IMG/VR virus record: IMGVR_UViG_3300010883_026915
Span: 1 to 64,000 of that record
Reading direction: 5' to 3' (one strand)
Length of the DNA: 64,000 nt
DNA from: a virus
The translations under genes and the position numbers were made by a program. The notes below the pieces were generated by a model. It made no database searches, was not told the DNA's origin, and saw only the letters and a program-made list of their open reading frames with translations. Shown here in pieces: positions 17,246-24,960 of this stretch (position 1 is its first letter; each line of letters begins with the position of its first letter).

Positions 17246-17952
17246 AAATAGATTATTTGGGAAAAAAAGTTCTTGTAACTGGTGGAACTAGGGGAATTGG
17301 AAAAAGCCTTGTTGATAATTTTAAAAATCTCGGCGCAAGTGTCTGGTATACAGGAAGAAAACTAGACTTAAATGAAAAAGGTTATATTCAGGTAGATTTT
17401 TCAAAAAAACGTCAAATGGAAAAATTTCTTAAAAAAATAGCAAGTATTGACTTTGACGTTGTAATAAACAATGCGGGTACAAACAAAATTGGACCAATTG
17501 AAGAGTATAGTGAAAATGACTATAGCTTGATTATTGATTTAAATCTAACATCATGTTTTAAGATAATGAAAGCTGTCATTCCGGGAATGAAGGCAAGGGG
17601 TTACGGAAGAATAGTTAACATTACATCTATATCTAGTGAGATTAGTATGCCACTGAGAACAGCTTATTGCTCAAGTAAGTTTGGACTAGTTGGGTTAACA
17701 AAAGCAGCTGCAGTAGAATCTGCAAGACATGGAATTCTTATAAACTCCGTGGGACCGGGAGTTACAGAAACTGAATTAACAGTAGATATTCTCGGAAAAG
17801 ATAAGATGGCTGAAATAGCTAAAAATATTCCGGCAGGAAGGCTAGCATGTGTTCAAGATATAGCATCTACTGTAATGTTTGTCGCTAGTGATCTTAATTC
17901 TTATATTGTAGGTCAAAATATTCTTGTTGACGGAGGTTACACGTGTGTCTAG
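17242..17952 (+). CDS. SDR-family oxidoreductase, FabG-like (3 of 3)
   Basis: A 236-residue classical SDR with VTGGTRGIGKS near 12-22, VINNAGTN near 76-83, catalytic YCSSK near 142-146 preceded by ITSISSEIS, PG near the active-site lid, and the ending GQNILVDGGYTCV. All key residues are present. It is the most canonical of the three SDR genes in the island. Its start overlaps the NeuA-cupin stop (ATGA), and its end overlaps the next gene's GTG start. The coupling suggests its product feeds the same pathway, but the substrate is unknown. Confidence 0.87.
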   Translation: MKIDYLGKKVLVTGGTRGIGKSLVDNFKNLGASVWYTGRKLDLNEKGYIQVDFSKKRQMEKFLKKIASIDFDVVINNAGTNKIGPIEEYSENDYSLIIDLNLTSCFKIMKAVIPGMKARGYGRIVNITSISSEISMPLRTAYCSSKFGLVGLTKAAAVESARHGILINSVGPGVTETELTVDILGKDKMAEIAKNIPAGRLACVQDIASTVMFVASDLNSYIVGQNILVDGGYTCV

Positions 17953-19027
17953 TATAATATCAATTAAATCGTATATTGGTAAGTACACTGTATCTGTATA
18001 TGATACAGAGCAATGTAAAAATGCACGATCTCAAGCTCTAGAAAAGCTTTCTTGTAATACTTTTTTAGTAATTGATAGAAAGGTAGCTAGTCTATATCCA
18101 GAGATTACTGAATACTGGAGTGATAATAACATTCATAAAATAGATGCTCTTGAATCAAATAAAGAGCTAGCGACATGCGAAATTTTATTAAAAAAATTAA
18201 ATGATGCTTCTTTTAAAAAAAATATGAAATTAGTTGCAATTGGCGGCGGAATTATACAGGATATTACTTCGTTTACAGCTTCAATATTATATAGAGGTGT
18301 TGATTGGATTTTTATACCTACAACACTTTTGGCCCAGGCAGATAGTTGTATCGGCAGCAAAACTTCTATTAATTTTAATGGAGCTAAAAATATTTTAGGA
18401 AATTTCTACCCACCTATGGAGGTTTACTGTTTTACGGATTTTCTTAGCTCACTGTCTAAGAATGATATAAAAAGCGGAATAGGAGAAATATTACACTATT
18501 ATATTGTCGACAATAGTCAGCATTCTAAAGAAATTATAAGAGATTATGATAAAATTCTAGAAAATCCTGGAGTAATATATTCTCACATTTTAGAAAGTCT
18601 GTCAATTAAAAAGAGAATGATTGAAATAGATGAGTTTGATAAAAAACAGCGAAGGATTTTTAATTATGGACATACTTTTGGGCATGCAATAGAGGTGTTA
18701 AGTGACTTTAAAATCTCACACGGACAGGCTGTCACACTGGGCATGGATATTGCAAACTTTGTTTCATTCTCACTGGGGATGATACCGATCGAGAGATATA
18801 AATCTTTATGTGAGATTTTATCAAAAAATATTCCTATCTTTAGAATAGAAAGTAAAAAAATAGATGATTTTATTAGACTGCTTCAAAAAGATAAAAAAAG
18901 TATAAAGGACAATATTGTTTGTATACTTCCTGTTGGAGATAGTGATGTATCAGTTATAACAATTTCACATATTGATACATTAAGATCTCTAATAAAAGAG
19001 TATACAATGCTAAGTGTAGAGATTTGA
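17945..19027 (+). CDS. 3-dehydroquinate synthase-like sugar phosphate cyclase
   Basis: A 360-residue AroB-superfamily protein. The NAD-binding GGGIIQD near 100-106, PTTLLAQADSCIGSKTSIN near 125-143, KNILGNFYPP, GIGEIL near 178-183 (metal-ligand Glu) and NYGHTFGHAIE near 240-250 (metal-ligand His residues) are all present. GGAGGT at 17932-17937 lies eight bases before a GTG at 17945, which sets the start; a TTG at 17924 is less likely. Family members cyclise DAHP (AroB) or sedoheptulose 7-phosphate (EEVS/DOI-like enzymes). Because GmhA homologues nearby also use sedoheptulose 7-phosphate, a cyclitol product is possible, but the substrate cannot be assigned from motifs alone. Confidence 0.83.
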   Translation: MSSIISIKSYIGKYTVSVYDTEQCKNARSQALEKLSCNTFLVIDRKVASLYPEITEYWSDNNIHKIDALESNKELATCEILLKKLNDASFKKNMKLVAIGGGIIQDITSFTASILYRGVDWIFIPTTLLAQADSCIGSKTSINFNGAKNILGNFYPPMEVYCFTDFLSSLSKNDIKSGIGEILHYYIVDNSQHSKEIIRDYDKILENPGVIYSHILESLSIKKRMIEIDEFDKKQRRIFNYGHTFGHAIEVLSDFKISHGQAVTLGMDIANFVSFSLGMIPIERYKSLCEILSKNIPIFRIESKKIDDFIRLLQKDKKSIKDNIVCILPVGDSDVSVITISHIDTLRSLIKEYTMLSVEI

Positions 19028-19341
19028 TGAAAGTTTATGTAGACATAGATGAGACAATATGCTATTATGATGGATTGCGAGAATATGAGCTTGCTATCCC
19101 AATTAGGAAAAATATTAAAAAAGTTAACAAGCTCTTTGAAGAAGGTCATGAGATAACATACTGGACAGCAAGAGGATCTACAACAGGAATTGACTGGTAC
19201 AATATTACAAAAGATCAGTTAGAAAAATGGAATTGCAAGTATCACATATTAAGTGTGGGTGAAAAACCAGATTACGATATTTTAATATGTGATAAAGCAC
19301 ACAACTCAAAATCTTTTTTTAGCAACTTAGACGACGGATAA
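19027..19341 (+). CDS. Minimal HAD-like phosphatase (copy 1)
   Basis: A 104-residue capless HAD-like protein. VDIDETICY near 4-12 is the DxD nucleophile motif, YWTARGSTTGIDW near 42-54 carries the Thr/Ser motif, and YDILICDKAHNS near 86-97 the late acidic motif. Typical GmhB phosphatases are about 180 residues, so this is a compact form. It shares the YWTARGST-x-GIDW block with the gene at 22468. An ATG at 19027 overlaps the upstream TGA (TGATG), which is better than the TTG one codon earlier. It probably removes a phosphate from a sugar phosphate in the island. Confidence 0.75.
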   Translation: MKVYVDIDETICYYDGLREYELAIPIRKNIKKVNKLFEEGHEITYWTARGSTTGIDWYNITKDQLEKWNCKYHILSVGEKPDYDILICDKAHNSKSFFSNLDDG

Positions 19342-19344
19342 AAC

Positions 19345-20103
19345 ATGCTATATAATAATATTAATGATTTTAAATCAAAATATGCTATCTTTAAATCAAA
19401 ATACGAAAATAATGATACATTTGAATCAACTGATCTATGTACAATATTAGACTCTAACAGGTCAGATAAATCATACCCTAGCGATTCAAAAGATAGGATT
19501 GATGATTATACAGAGCTTGTTCTAAAGAAAAAGAGATCTTTTCACAATTATTCTCTGTTCTATCATGAGTTTTTTTCACATATTAGAGAGGACAACATGT
19601 CAATATTTGAAGTAGGCCTGGGAAGTAATAATAGCGATGTTCGAGGGTTTATGGGAAATGATGCAAGACCTGGTGCATCTCTATATGCATGGTCAGAATA
19701 CTTTAAAAATGGAAGGATATACGGTGCTGATATTGATAAAAGAATAATATTTAATGACGATAACAAAAGAATAAAGACATACTGTTTTGATCAAGCAAAT
19801 AGAGATAGTGTAAGAAGAGCTTTTGATGAAATTGGTCACAAAGTTGATATTATAATAGATGACGGATTACACTTTCCAGAATACAATATGAAATTTTTTG
19901 AAAATTCATTTCAATATTTGGAAGAGGGCGGACTTTTTATAATAGAAGATTTGTTTTTGGCAAGACATACAACAAAAAACTTTAATAAACAACACAAGAG
20001 AAATCTAGAAAAAATAAGAGGTACATGTAGATTTGCAGATATACTAACACTAAAGTCTACATTTAATAAGAAAGATAATAACCTAATGGTGATTTTAAAA
20101 TGA
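19345..20103 (+). CDS. Class I SAM-dependent methyltransferase
   Basis: A 252-residue protein in which IFEVGLGSNNSDV near 85-97 is the SAM-binding loop, IYGADIDKRI near 125-134 the second acidic strand, and VDIIIDDGLHFPEYN near 168-182 plus GGLFIIEDL near 194-202 resemble the CmcI/macrocin-O-methyltransferase type that methylates sugar hydroxyls. The N-terminal 70 residues are not conserved in any way I recognise. It abuts the HAD gene and overlaps the epimerase start (ATGA). Sugar O-methylation is the likely role. Confidence 0.8.
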   Translation: MLYNNINDFKSKYAIFKSKYENNDTFESTDLCTILDSNRSDKSYPSDSKDRIDDYTELVLKKKRSFHNYSLFYHEFFSHIREDNMSIFEVGLGSNNSDVRGFMGNDARPGASLYAWSEYFKNGRIYGADIDKRIIFNDDNKRIKTYCFDQANRDSVRRAFDEIGHKVDIIIDDGLHFPEYNMKFFENSFQYLEEGGLFIIEDLFLARHTTKNFNKQHKRNLEKIRGTCRFADILTLKSTFNKKDNNLMVILK

Positions 20104-21002
20104 AAAATGTAGTAGTTACAGGTGGTGCTGGGTTCATAGGATCAAATTTAGTAAAAGAACTTATTAAAATAGACATAAATGTAAAAATAATAGATGACTT
20201 TTCAAGCGGAAAAAGATCAAACATACCAAAGAGCAAAAATATTCATGTATGGAATCAGGATATATCAGATGCATCTGCAGAAGATCTTTTAAGCTTTATG
20301 AAAGACGTCGATGTTGTCTTTCACATGGCAGCAAGAGCACGAGTACAACCGTCTATTGATGATCCAGTGCCATTTAACAAGGCTAATGTTGATTCTACAC
20401 TAAAGATACTTGTTGCTGCAAAAGACTCAAATGTCAAAAGAGTTGTATATAGTGCTAGTAGTTCATGCTATGGTGATACAAAAATAATACCAACACCTGA
20501 GACAGCAGCTAAAAACCCTCTATCACCATATGGTCTTCAGAAATATATAGGCGAGCAATATTGTAAACTATTTAGTGAAATTTATGATATAGATACAGTT
20601 TCATTAAGATATTTTAACATATATGGAAGCGGAATGTCTAGCGATGGTGCATATTCTCTAGTTCTTGCAATATGGAAAAAACAATTCAATGAAGGCTACC
20701 CATTAACAATAACAAACGACGGAAATCAAAGAAGAGACTTTACACATGTAGATGATGTTATTAGTGCAAACATTCTTGCAGCAACATCTAAGAATAATTT
20801 TAAAGGCAAGTCATATAATATTGGAAATGGAAGATCCCTATCTATGAATGAAGTTTCAGATATGATAGGTGGAAAAGTAATATATTGTGAGAATAGAATG
20901 GAACCATTTGAAACATGTGCTGATAATACTAGTGCTATAAAAGATCTAGGGTGGAATCCAACAGGAAGTTTAAGTAATTTTATTAATAAGAATTTTAAAT
21001 GA
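20100..21002 (+). CDS. NAD-dependent nucleotide-sugar epimerase/dehydratase (copy 1)
   Basis: A 300-residue extended SDR. VTGGAGFIGSNLV at 6-18 binds NAD, VVFHMAARARVQPS near 74-87 and the catalytic SASSSCYG with Tyr144-x-x-x-Lys148 (YGLQK) are intact, as are RYFNIYGSG and GNQRRDFTHVDDV. This matches the UDP-sugar 4-epimerase (GalE/WbpP) group. A paralogue lies at 24065. The product could be an epimerised heptose or hexose nucleotide. The start overlaps the methyltransferase stop. Confidence 0.87.
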   Translation: MKNVVVTGGAGFIGSNLVKELIKIDINVKIIDDFSSGKRSNIPKSKNIHVWNQDISDASAEDLLSFMKDVDVVFHMAARARVQPSIDDPVPFNKANVDSTLKILVAAKDSNVKRVVYSASSSCYGDTKIIPTPETAAKNPLSPYGLQKYIGEQYCKLFSEIYDIDTVSLRYFNIYGSGMSSDGAYSLVLAIWKKQFNEGYPLTITNDGNQRRDFTHVDDVISANILAATSKNNFKGKSYNIGNGRSLSMNEVSDMIGGKVIYCENRMEPFETCADNTSAIKDLGWNPTGSLSNFINKNFK

Positions 21003-21976
21003 GTAGTCTAATAGTATCAAGAACACCCTTGAGAATAAGTTTAATAGGTGGTGGAAGTGATCTATATTCTTACTATTCAAAAGCTGGGTTTGGAAAAGTA
21101 ATAAGTGTAACTATTGACAAGTATATATACATAACTGCCCACAGTAGATACGACGGATTAATAAGAGCAAGCTATTCCAAAACAGAAATTGAAAAAAATG
21201 TAAGCGAGATAAAGCACGATCTAATAAGAGAATCAATGAATCTATTGAGAATAGAATCAGGTATAGAAGTTACCTCTATATCAGACGTAACTGCATATGG
21301 TACAGGTTTGGGGTCTTCTAGCGCGTATACTGCTGGTGTACTAAATGCTTTATCAAATCTATGTGGAAAAAAATATAGTAGATTCAATCTTGCAAATGAC
21401 GCGTGCATTGTGGAAATTGAAAAATGCATGCAGCCAATAGGAAAACAAGATCAATTTTCATCAGTTTTTGGAGGACTAAATGAGATTAAATTTACAAACA
21501 ATAATGTATTTGTAAGTGAGATCAATACAAGTTCAGAAAATTTAGATAATCTATCAGAAAATTTATTATTATTTGACACAGGAATAAAAAGAAAAGCTTC
21601 TACAATATTAGCAAGACAGAAAAAAGGATATGAAAACAATAAATTAGAAATAACAAGAAAACTAGTAGATTTAGTCCCACTAATGAAAAATGCTATAGTC
21701 GAAGACATAAGCCTTGTTGGAGAGATACTTGACGAAAGCTGGAATATAAAAAAAACAGTAACTAGTGGAATATCTAATGATATAATAGACGAGTATTATA
21801 AGATAGCAATGAAAAATGGAGCATCTGGTGGAAAGCTCTGCGGCGCTGGCGGTGGCGGCTTTTTGCTTTTTTATGCAAATAAAAAAGATCATAAAAGATT
21901 GAGAAGTGCACTATGCAATATGAAAGAATTAAATTTTAAATTTGACTATGGGGGAGCAAAAATATTATGCAGCTAG
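20999..21976 (+). CDS. hddA: HddA-like D-glycero-D-manno-heptose 7-phosphate kinase (GHMP family)
   Basis: A 325-residue GHMP kinase. The N-terminal RTPLRISLIGGGSDLYSYY near 8-26 is the HddA-type opening, the ATP-binding GTGLGSSSAYTAGVLNAL near 101-118 is motif 2, and GASGGKLCGAGGGGFLLFY near 273-291 is motif 3. GKQDQFSSVFGGLNE near 147-161 is also typical. HddA phosphorylates heptose 7-phosphate at C1. The downstream genes are a GmhA-like isomerase, a HAD phosphatase and a nucleotidyltransferase, giving the other steps of NDP-heptose synthesis. All genes overlap or abut, consistent with one operon. Confidence 0.88.
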   Translation: MSSLIVSRTPLRISLIGGGSDLYSYYSKAGFGKVISVTIDKYIYITAHSRYDGLIRASYSKTEIEKNVSEIKHDLIRESMNLLRIESGIEVTSISDVTAYGTGLGSSSAYTAGVLNALSNLCGKKYSRFNLANDACIVEIEKCMQPIGKQDQFSSVFGGLNEIKFTNNNVFVSEINTSSENLDNLSENLLLFDTGIKRKASTILARQKKGYENNKLEITRKLVDLVPLMKNAIVEDISLVGEILDESWNIKKTVTSGISNDIIDEYYKIAMKNGASGGKLCGAGGGGFLLFYANKKDHKRLRSALCNMKELNFKFDYGGAKILCS

Positions 21977-22461
21977 ATAGGCTAAAGCTTGAAATAGATA
22001 ATATAAAATCATATGTAGGCAAGCTAACAAATCTAGTTGAGTCTCATGATAGAGTTATAATAATAGGGAATGGTGGAAGTAACTCTATTGCATCTCATAT
22101 ATCACAGGATTACACAAAAGCTTTGGGAAAAAATGCAATATGCTTCTCAGATCCTTCAAGACTTACATGCTATATTAACGATTACGGAATGAAAAATGCA
22201 TATAGAGTTTTTATAGAAGAATTTTCAACAAAAGACACACTAGTAATTGCAATATCATCCTCTGGTAATTCTGACAATATAATAAATGCTGTTAAATATT
22301 GCAATAAAAATAACATAAAGACTGTTACCCTTTCCGGATTCGAAAAAGATAATAAGCTTAATATGCTAGACAGCGAAATTAATTACTGGGTAGACTCTAG
22401 AGATTATGGTGTTATTGAATGCGCACATCTTGTATTTCTTCATTCTATAATAAAATATTAG
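21967..22461 (+). CDS. gmhA: Phosphoheptose isomerase-like SIS protein (copy 2)
   Basis: A 164-residue SIS protein closer to minimal GmhA. VIIIGNGGSNSIASHISQDY near 30-49 is the phosphate loop, LVIAISSSGNSDNIINAV near 94-111 the SIS core, and an ECAHLVFLHSIIKY ending supplies the acidic/His catalytic region of GmhA. It overlaps the HddA kinase gene by ten bases and is followed by a HAD phosphatase, which strongly supports heptose 7-phosphate formation from sedoheptulose 7-phosphate. Typical GmhA is about 190 residues, so it is slightly short. Confidence 0.85.
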   Translation: MQLDRLKLEIDNIKSYVGKLTNLVESHDRVIIIGNGGSNSIASHISQDYTKALGKNAICFSDPSRLTCYINDYGMKNAYRVFIEEFSTKDTLVIAISSSGNSDNIINAVKYCNKNNIKTVTLSGFEKDNKLNMLDSEINYWVDSRDYGVIECAHLVFLHSIIKY

Positions 22462-22467
22462 GAAAAA

Positions 22468-22773
22468 ATGAGAATATTTGTAGATATCGATGGAACTATT
22501 TGTAAAACATTAAAAGATGATGGAGCTTGGGATTATAGGAATTCAAAGCCTATCCATACAAATATTGAAAAAATAAATAAGCTGAAGGCTGATGGCAATG
22601 AGATAGTTTATTGGACTGCAAGAGGTAGTACTTCTGGAATAGACTGGCATGATTTTACACATAATCAGCTTATGCTGTGGGGTTGTTTATTTGATGATCT
22701 TATATGTGGCAAAAAAAAGGGAGCCTTTGATATGATAATTGATGATAAAGCAAAGAGAATTGAAGAGATATGA
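22468..22773 (+). CDS. Minimal HAD-like phosphatase (copy 2)
   Basis: A 101-residue capless HAD-like protein with VDIDGTICK near 5-13, YWTARGSTSGIDW near 49-61 and FDMIIDDKAKR near 87-97. It is clearly related to the gene at 19027, sharing the central block. In this position, between the isomerase/kinase and the nucleotidyltransferase, it best fits the heptose 1,7-bisphosphate 7-phosphatase step (GmhB function), though GmhB proteins are much longer. It overlaps the dehydrogenase start by ATGA. Confidence 0.77.
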   Translation: MRIFVDIDGTICKTLKDDGAWDYRNSKPIHTNIEKINKLKADGNEIVYWTARGSTSGIDWHDFTHNQLMLWGCLFDDLICGKKKGAFDMIIDDKAKRIEEI

Positions 22774-23651
22774 AAATAGGGATAATAGGCCAGGGATTTG
22801 TAGGATCTGCTATAAAGGCGGGACTAAAGAATTTTTATGACATTAGAACATATGATATTGATGAGTCAAGATGTAACAGTACCCATCAAGCAGTTTGTTA
22901 TGAGTCAGATATTATTTTTGTATGTCTCCCTACACCAATGAGAAAAGATGGCAGCTGTGATACTAGAATGCTAGAATTCGCAATTGATAAAGCTTATAAT
23001 GTTTTAAAGGATGAGCACAAAATACCTAAACATTCTGATTTTCTAAATAAGCAAAATCATAAAAAGATCTTTGTAATAAAATCAACTGTACCTCCCGGGA
23101 CAACAGCAAGAATAGCTTCTAGCTATAAGGGTATTGACATTTGCTTTAGTCCAGAATTCCTTACTGAGGCGAATTCTTTTGAAGACTTTAAGAATCAGAG
23201 CAGAATTATCATAGGCGGCCCAAGACCGGCAACGGGCACAGTAAAACAAATGTTTAGAAAAGCATTCCCTACAATACCTATTGTTAAAACAGGAACAAAG
23301 ACTGCAGAAATGGTAAAGTACTTTACAAACTGTTTTCTTGCAACAAAAGTGACTTTTGCAAATGAAATGTATGATATATGCACTGCTGCAAATGTAGATT
23401 TTGACAAAGTTACAGAATATGCTCTACACGATAAAAGAATTGGAAATAGTCATTTAACTGTTCCTGGGCCAGATGGCGACAGGGGTTTTGGCGGCCATTG
23501 TTTTCCAAAAGACACAAAAGCAATTGTTTATTTCGCAAAAACACTAGGTATAGATGCAGAAGTTTTAAAAAGTGTTCTTAACAAAAATGATAAGATTAGA
23601 AGTGATAGAGATTGGGAAAAGATGAAAGGTAGAGCTATAAGTGAAGACTAG
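22770..23651 (+). CDS. UDP-glucose/GDP-mannose-type nucleotide-sugar 6-dehydrogenase, short form
   Basis: A 293-residue protein with the Rossmann loop GQGFVGSA at 7-14, CLPTPM at 52-57, KSTVPPGTT at 104-112, PEFLTEANSFEDF at 128-140 and the catalytic cysteine in GFGGHCFPKD (Cys244). The oxidation of the C6 hydroxyl to a uronic acid is therefore expected. Usual family members are 390-450 residues and end with a nucleotide-sugar-binding domain; here the protein stops about 50 residues after the catalytic Cys, so the C-terminal domain is absent. The substrate could be a hexose or heptose nucleotide. Confidence 0.85.
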   Translation: MKIGIIGQGFVGSAIKAGLKNFYDIRTYDIDESRCNSTHQAVCYESDIIFVCLPTPMRKDGSCDTRMLEFAIDKAYNVLKDEHKIPKHSDFLNKQNHKKIFVIKSTVPPGTTARIASSYKGIDICFSPEFLTEANSFEDFKNQSRIIIGGPRPATGTVKQMFRKAFPTIPIVKTGTKTAEMVKYFTNCFLATKVTFANEMYDICTAANVDFDKVTEYALHDKRIGNSHLTVPGPDGDRGFGGHCFPKDTKAIVYFAKTLGIDAEVLKSVLNKNDKIRSDRDWEKMKGRAISED

Positions 23652-24063
23652 AATTATCAAAGGAATTATAGCCGGAAGCTTTGACCTAATTCACCCAGGC
23701 TACATAAAAATGTTTGAAGATGCTAGAAAAAATGCATGTGATTATCTAGTCATAGCTTTACAGAGTGATCCCACAGTCGAGAGGCCTGAAAAGTGTAAGC
23801 CTGTTCAGAGTGTAAGTGATAGAGAGTATATTTTAAGATCAATAAGATATATTGACGATATTGTTCATTATACAACTGAGGTCGAGCTGCTTGATATCTT
23901 AAAGAATTATGATTATGACGTCAGAATAATTGGTAGTGATTATTCAACTGATACTGGATTTACAGGTTGTGAAATTGATAAGCATGTGTATTTTCATAAG
24001 AGAGATCACTGCTACTCTCTAACAGACCTAAAGAAAAGAATAATAAATAGCGGAGTGTTATAA
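23641..24063 (+). CDS. HldE-C/TagD-like sugar-phosphate nucleotidyltransferase
   Basis: A 140-residue cytidylyltransferase-like protein. GIIAGSFDLIHPGYIKMFEDA near 8-28 contains the HxGH-type nucleotide motif (here HPGY), and SDREYILRSIRYID near 60-73 and IIGSDYST near 99-106 match the remaining fold of glycerol-3-phosphate cytidylyltransferase or the HldE C-terminal adenylyltransferase domain. It starts at GTG 23641, overlapping the dehydrogenase by eleven bases. It completes the set isomerase, kinase, phosphatase, nucleotidyltransferase needed for an NDP-heptose. The nucleotide used is uncertain. Confidence 0.8.
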   Translation: MKTRIIKGIIAGSFDLIHPGYIKMFEDARKNACDYLVIALQSDPTVERPEKCKPVQSVSDREYILRSIRYIDDIVHYTTEVELLDILKNYDYDVRIIGSDYSTDTGFTGCEIDKHVYFHKRDHCYSLTDLKKRIINSGVL

Positions 24064-24064
24064 T

Positions 24065-24958
24065 ATGAAAAATATAAGCCTGGTAACTGGAGGTTGTGGC
24101 TTTATTGGAAGTCACATCGTAGATAAACTTATAACATTGGGTAATGAAGTAAGAGTAATTGATGACCTGTCAGCACAAGAAAATGAGGAGTTTTACTATA
24201 ATGAAAAAGCTACCTACTGGAAGAAAGATATATCTAAAGATGACTGTAGCAATATTTTTAATAATGTTGACTATGTTTTTCATCTTGCCGCCCGCAGTCG
24301 CATTCAGCCTACTATTGAAAATCCCGGGGCTTGCTTCGATGTTAACGTAGTAGGTACACAGAGGGTCCTGGAATGGTCCAGGTTGAACTCTGTTAAGAAG
24401 CTTATATATTCTAGTACGTCTTCACTATACGGCCAACAGAATTCAATTCCGTTCCAGCCAAATATGCCTCCATATTGCCTAAATCCATACTCAATGTCAA
24501 AATGGATGGGAGAGCAAGTTTGCAAATTATATTTTCAGCTATATGATTTAAATTCAATAGTTTTAAGATATTTTAATGTTTATGGCCCAAGGGAGCCAAT
24601 CAAGGGCCAGTATGCTCCTGTTATTGGCCTTTTTAAAAGACAGTCAGCTGAAGGAGAAAGAATAACTATTGTGGGTGATGGATTGCAAAGAAGAGACTTT
24701 ACTTACATTGAAGATGTTGTTAATGCAAATATTTGCTCAATTGAGTCAAACATAGATCATAAAATTTACAATGTTGGAACTGGTAAAAATTATTCAATAA
24801 TAGAAATAGCAGATATGATAAATAACGGAAACGGAATTGAGCATATTAGTGAAAGACCAGCTGAAGTAAGAGAAACACTTGCAGATATTACTAAAACAGA
24901 GGTAGATCTTGGCTGGCGACCATTGCACTCGCTAGAAGAAAAGATCAGCAAGTATTAA
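24065..24958 (+). CDS. NAD-dependent nucleotide-sugar epimerase/dehydratase (copy 2)
   Basis: A 297-residue extended SDR with VTGGCGFIGSHIV at 6-18, VFHLAARSRIQPT near 71-83, SSTSSLYG and catalytic Tyr142-x-x-x-Lys146 (YSMSK), RYFNVYGPREP and GLQRRDFTYIEDV. It matches GalE/WbpP-type epimerases and is a paralogue of the gene at 20100. Its place right after the nucleotidyltransferase suggests an NDP-sugar substrate, possibly an NDP-heptose. All catalytic residues are present. Confidence 0.87.
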   Translation: MKNISLVTGGCGFIGSHIVDKLITLGNEVRVIDDLSAQENEEFYYNEKATYWKKDISKDDCSNIFNNVDYVFHLAARSRIQPTIENPGACFDVNVVGTQRVLEWSRLNSVKKLIYSSTSSLYGQQNSIPFQPNMPPYCLNPYSMSKWMGEQVCKLYFQLYDLNSIVLRYFNVYGPREPIKGQYAPVIGLFKRQSAEGERITIVGDGLQRRDFTYIEDVVNANICSIESNIDHKIYNVGTGKNYSIIEIADMINNGNGIEHISERPAEVRETLADITKTEVDLGWRPLHSLEEKISKY

Positions 24959-24960
24959 GA

